Shown: positions 4,865-5,101 of the stretch, piece after piece
How positions within the stretch are numbered: the first letter of the stretch is position 1
Layout: each line of letters begins with the position of its first letter
Assembly: GCA_043763605.1 (NCBI GenBank)
Contig: JAYULM010000045.1
Location: 1-5,101 of the forward strand
Direction: 5' to 3'
Source of the DNA: JACMIU01 sp043763605
GTDB lineage: Bacteria; Armatimonadota; Armatimonadia; Armatimonadales; Armatimonadaceae
DNA length: 5,101 nt
Notes under the pieces: generated by a model
Told to the model about the DNA's origin: nothing
The model's input: only the letters and a program-made list of their open reading frames with translations
Databases searched by the model: none
Made by a program: the position numbers and the translations under genes

Positions 4865-5101
4865 ACTTCACGACATTGGCGACCGGGTGGCTCACCCCGT
4901 TGCTCGCCTTGATGTCCTCGCGCAACACCGGGATCCCGTTCACGTTCACCGTGCCGTCCGGGTTCTTGGAAACCGTCAGCGTGTCGCCCGCAGCCGTCGC
5001 CAGCGGGAAGCCCGCGTCCAGCTTCTCCAGGTCCCGCACGTTGTACTTGCCGAACACCACGTGCCGCAGTAGCAACTTCTGGTTCTCCGCCTTGTTCGCC
5101 G
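4863..5101 (-). CDS. FAS1 (fasciclin) domain protein, C-terminal part only
   Basis: The gene enters from beyond the right edge; 78 residues are visible, ending at a TAG at 4863-4865. Read through without a true start: ANKAENQKLLLRHVVFGKYN, then NVRDLEKLDAGFPLATAAGDTLTV and PDGTVNVNGIPVLREDIKASNGVSHPVANVVK. This matches the second half of a FAS1 domain: the LxxHVVxGKY motif, the GxTLTV strand, and the VNG...DI.ASNGV.H closing motif. FAS1 proteins are usually secreted or surface-anchored adhesion or matrix proteins. The domain ends at the C-terminus, and the usual final IDxVLLP is replaced by VANVVK. The TTG at 5073-5075 (Leu in the reading) should not be taken as the start. Export cannot be judged because the N-terminus is outside the window. 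Confidence 0.85.
   Translation of the reverse strand, partial: ANKAENQKLLLRHVVFGKYNVRDLEKLDAGFPLATAAGDTLTVSKNPDGTVNVNGIPVLREDIKASNGVSHPVANVVK

Noticed and set aside
4887..5072. Plus-strand open frame opposite the FAS1 gene
   Set aside because: The minus-strand reading matches FAS1 motifs closely; the plus frame is Arg/His/Val-rich shadow sequence.

Overview
The window is GC-rich bacterial chromosome with short intergenic gaps and several dispersed palindromic repeats. An LptC-like protein points to a diderm (LPS- or LOS-bearing) bacterium. The mix of a clostripain-like lipoprotein, a very divergent sigma-70-like protein, an LptC homologue and a fasciclin (FAS1) protein, with 'CTTGGCG'-type and 'CCCCCTCCCTCAT'-type intergenic repeats, would fit a poorly characterised diderm phylum such as Armatimonadota. 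That placement is a low-confidence inference, because no rRNA or marker gene is present.

Layout. Positions 1-156 hold a large inverted repeat with a triple CTTGGCG motif. Positions 164-1600 (minus) encode a clostripain-like (peptidase family C11) lipoprotein whose predicted catalytic cysteine is serine. Positions 1601-1714 are a divergent intergenic region with an extended -10 promoter. It reads right into a sigma-70-like gene (1715-2593, plus), apparently leaderless, which carries a palindrome-dense insert-like stretch. Positions 2594-2841 hold two inverted copies of a 47-bp palindromic repeat. Positions 2842-3450 (plus) encode a 202-aa protein with a helix-turn-helix-like region, closed by a terminator hairpin whose loop contains the stop codon. 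Positions 3530-4766 (plus) form a two-gene unit: a membrane-anchored helical protein and an LptC-like protein. Positions 4774-4831 contain two strong hairpins, and 4863-5101 (minus) is the C-terminal end of a FAS1-domain protein.

How the genes may work together. The sigma-like and HTH genes are co-directional and could be a regulatory pair, but the repeat block separates them. The 183-aa protein and the LptC-like protein are probably co-transcribed and both inner-membrane anchored, which hints at envelope or LPS export work. The clostripain-like lipoprotein and the FAS1 protein are exported or surface proteins with no visible link to each other. I see no tRNA, rRNA, CRISPR array or complete transposon. 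The strongest oddities are the Cys-to-Ser change in the C11-like protein and the palindromic segment inside the sigma-like gene.
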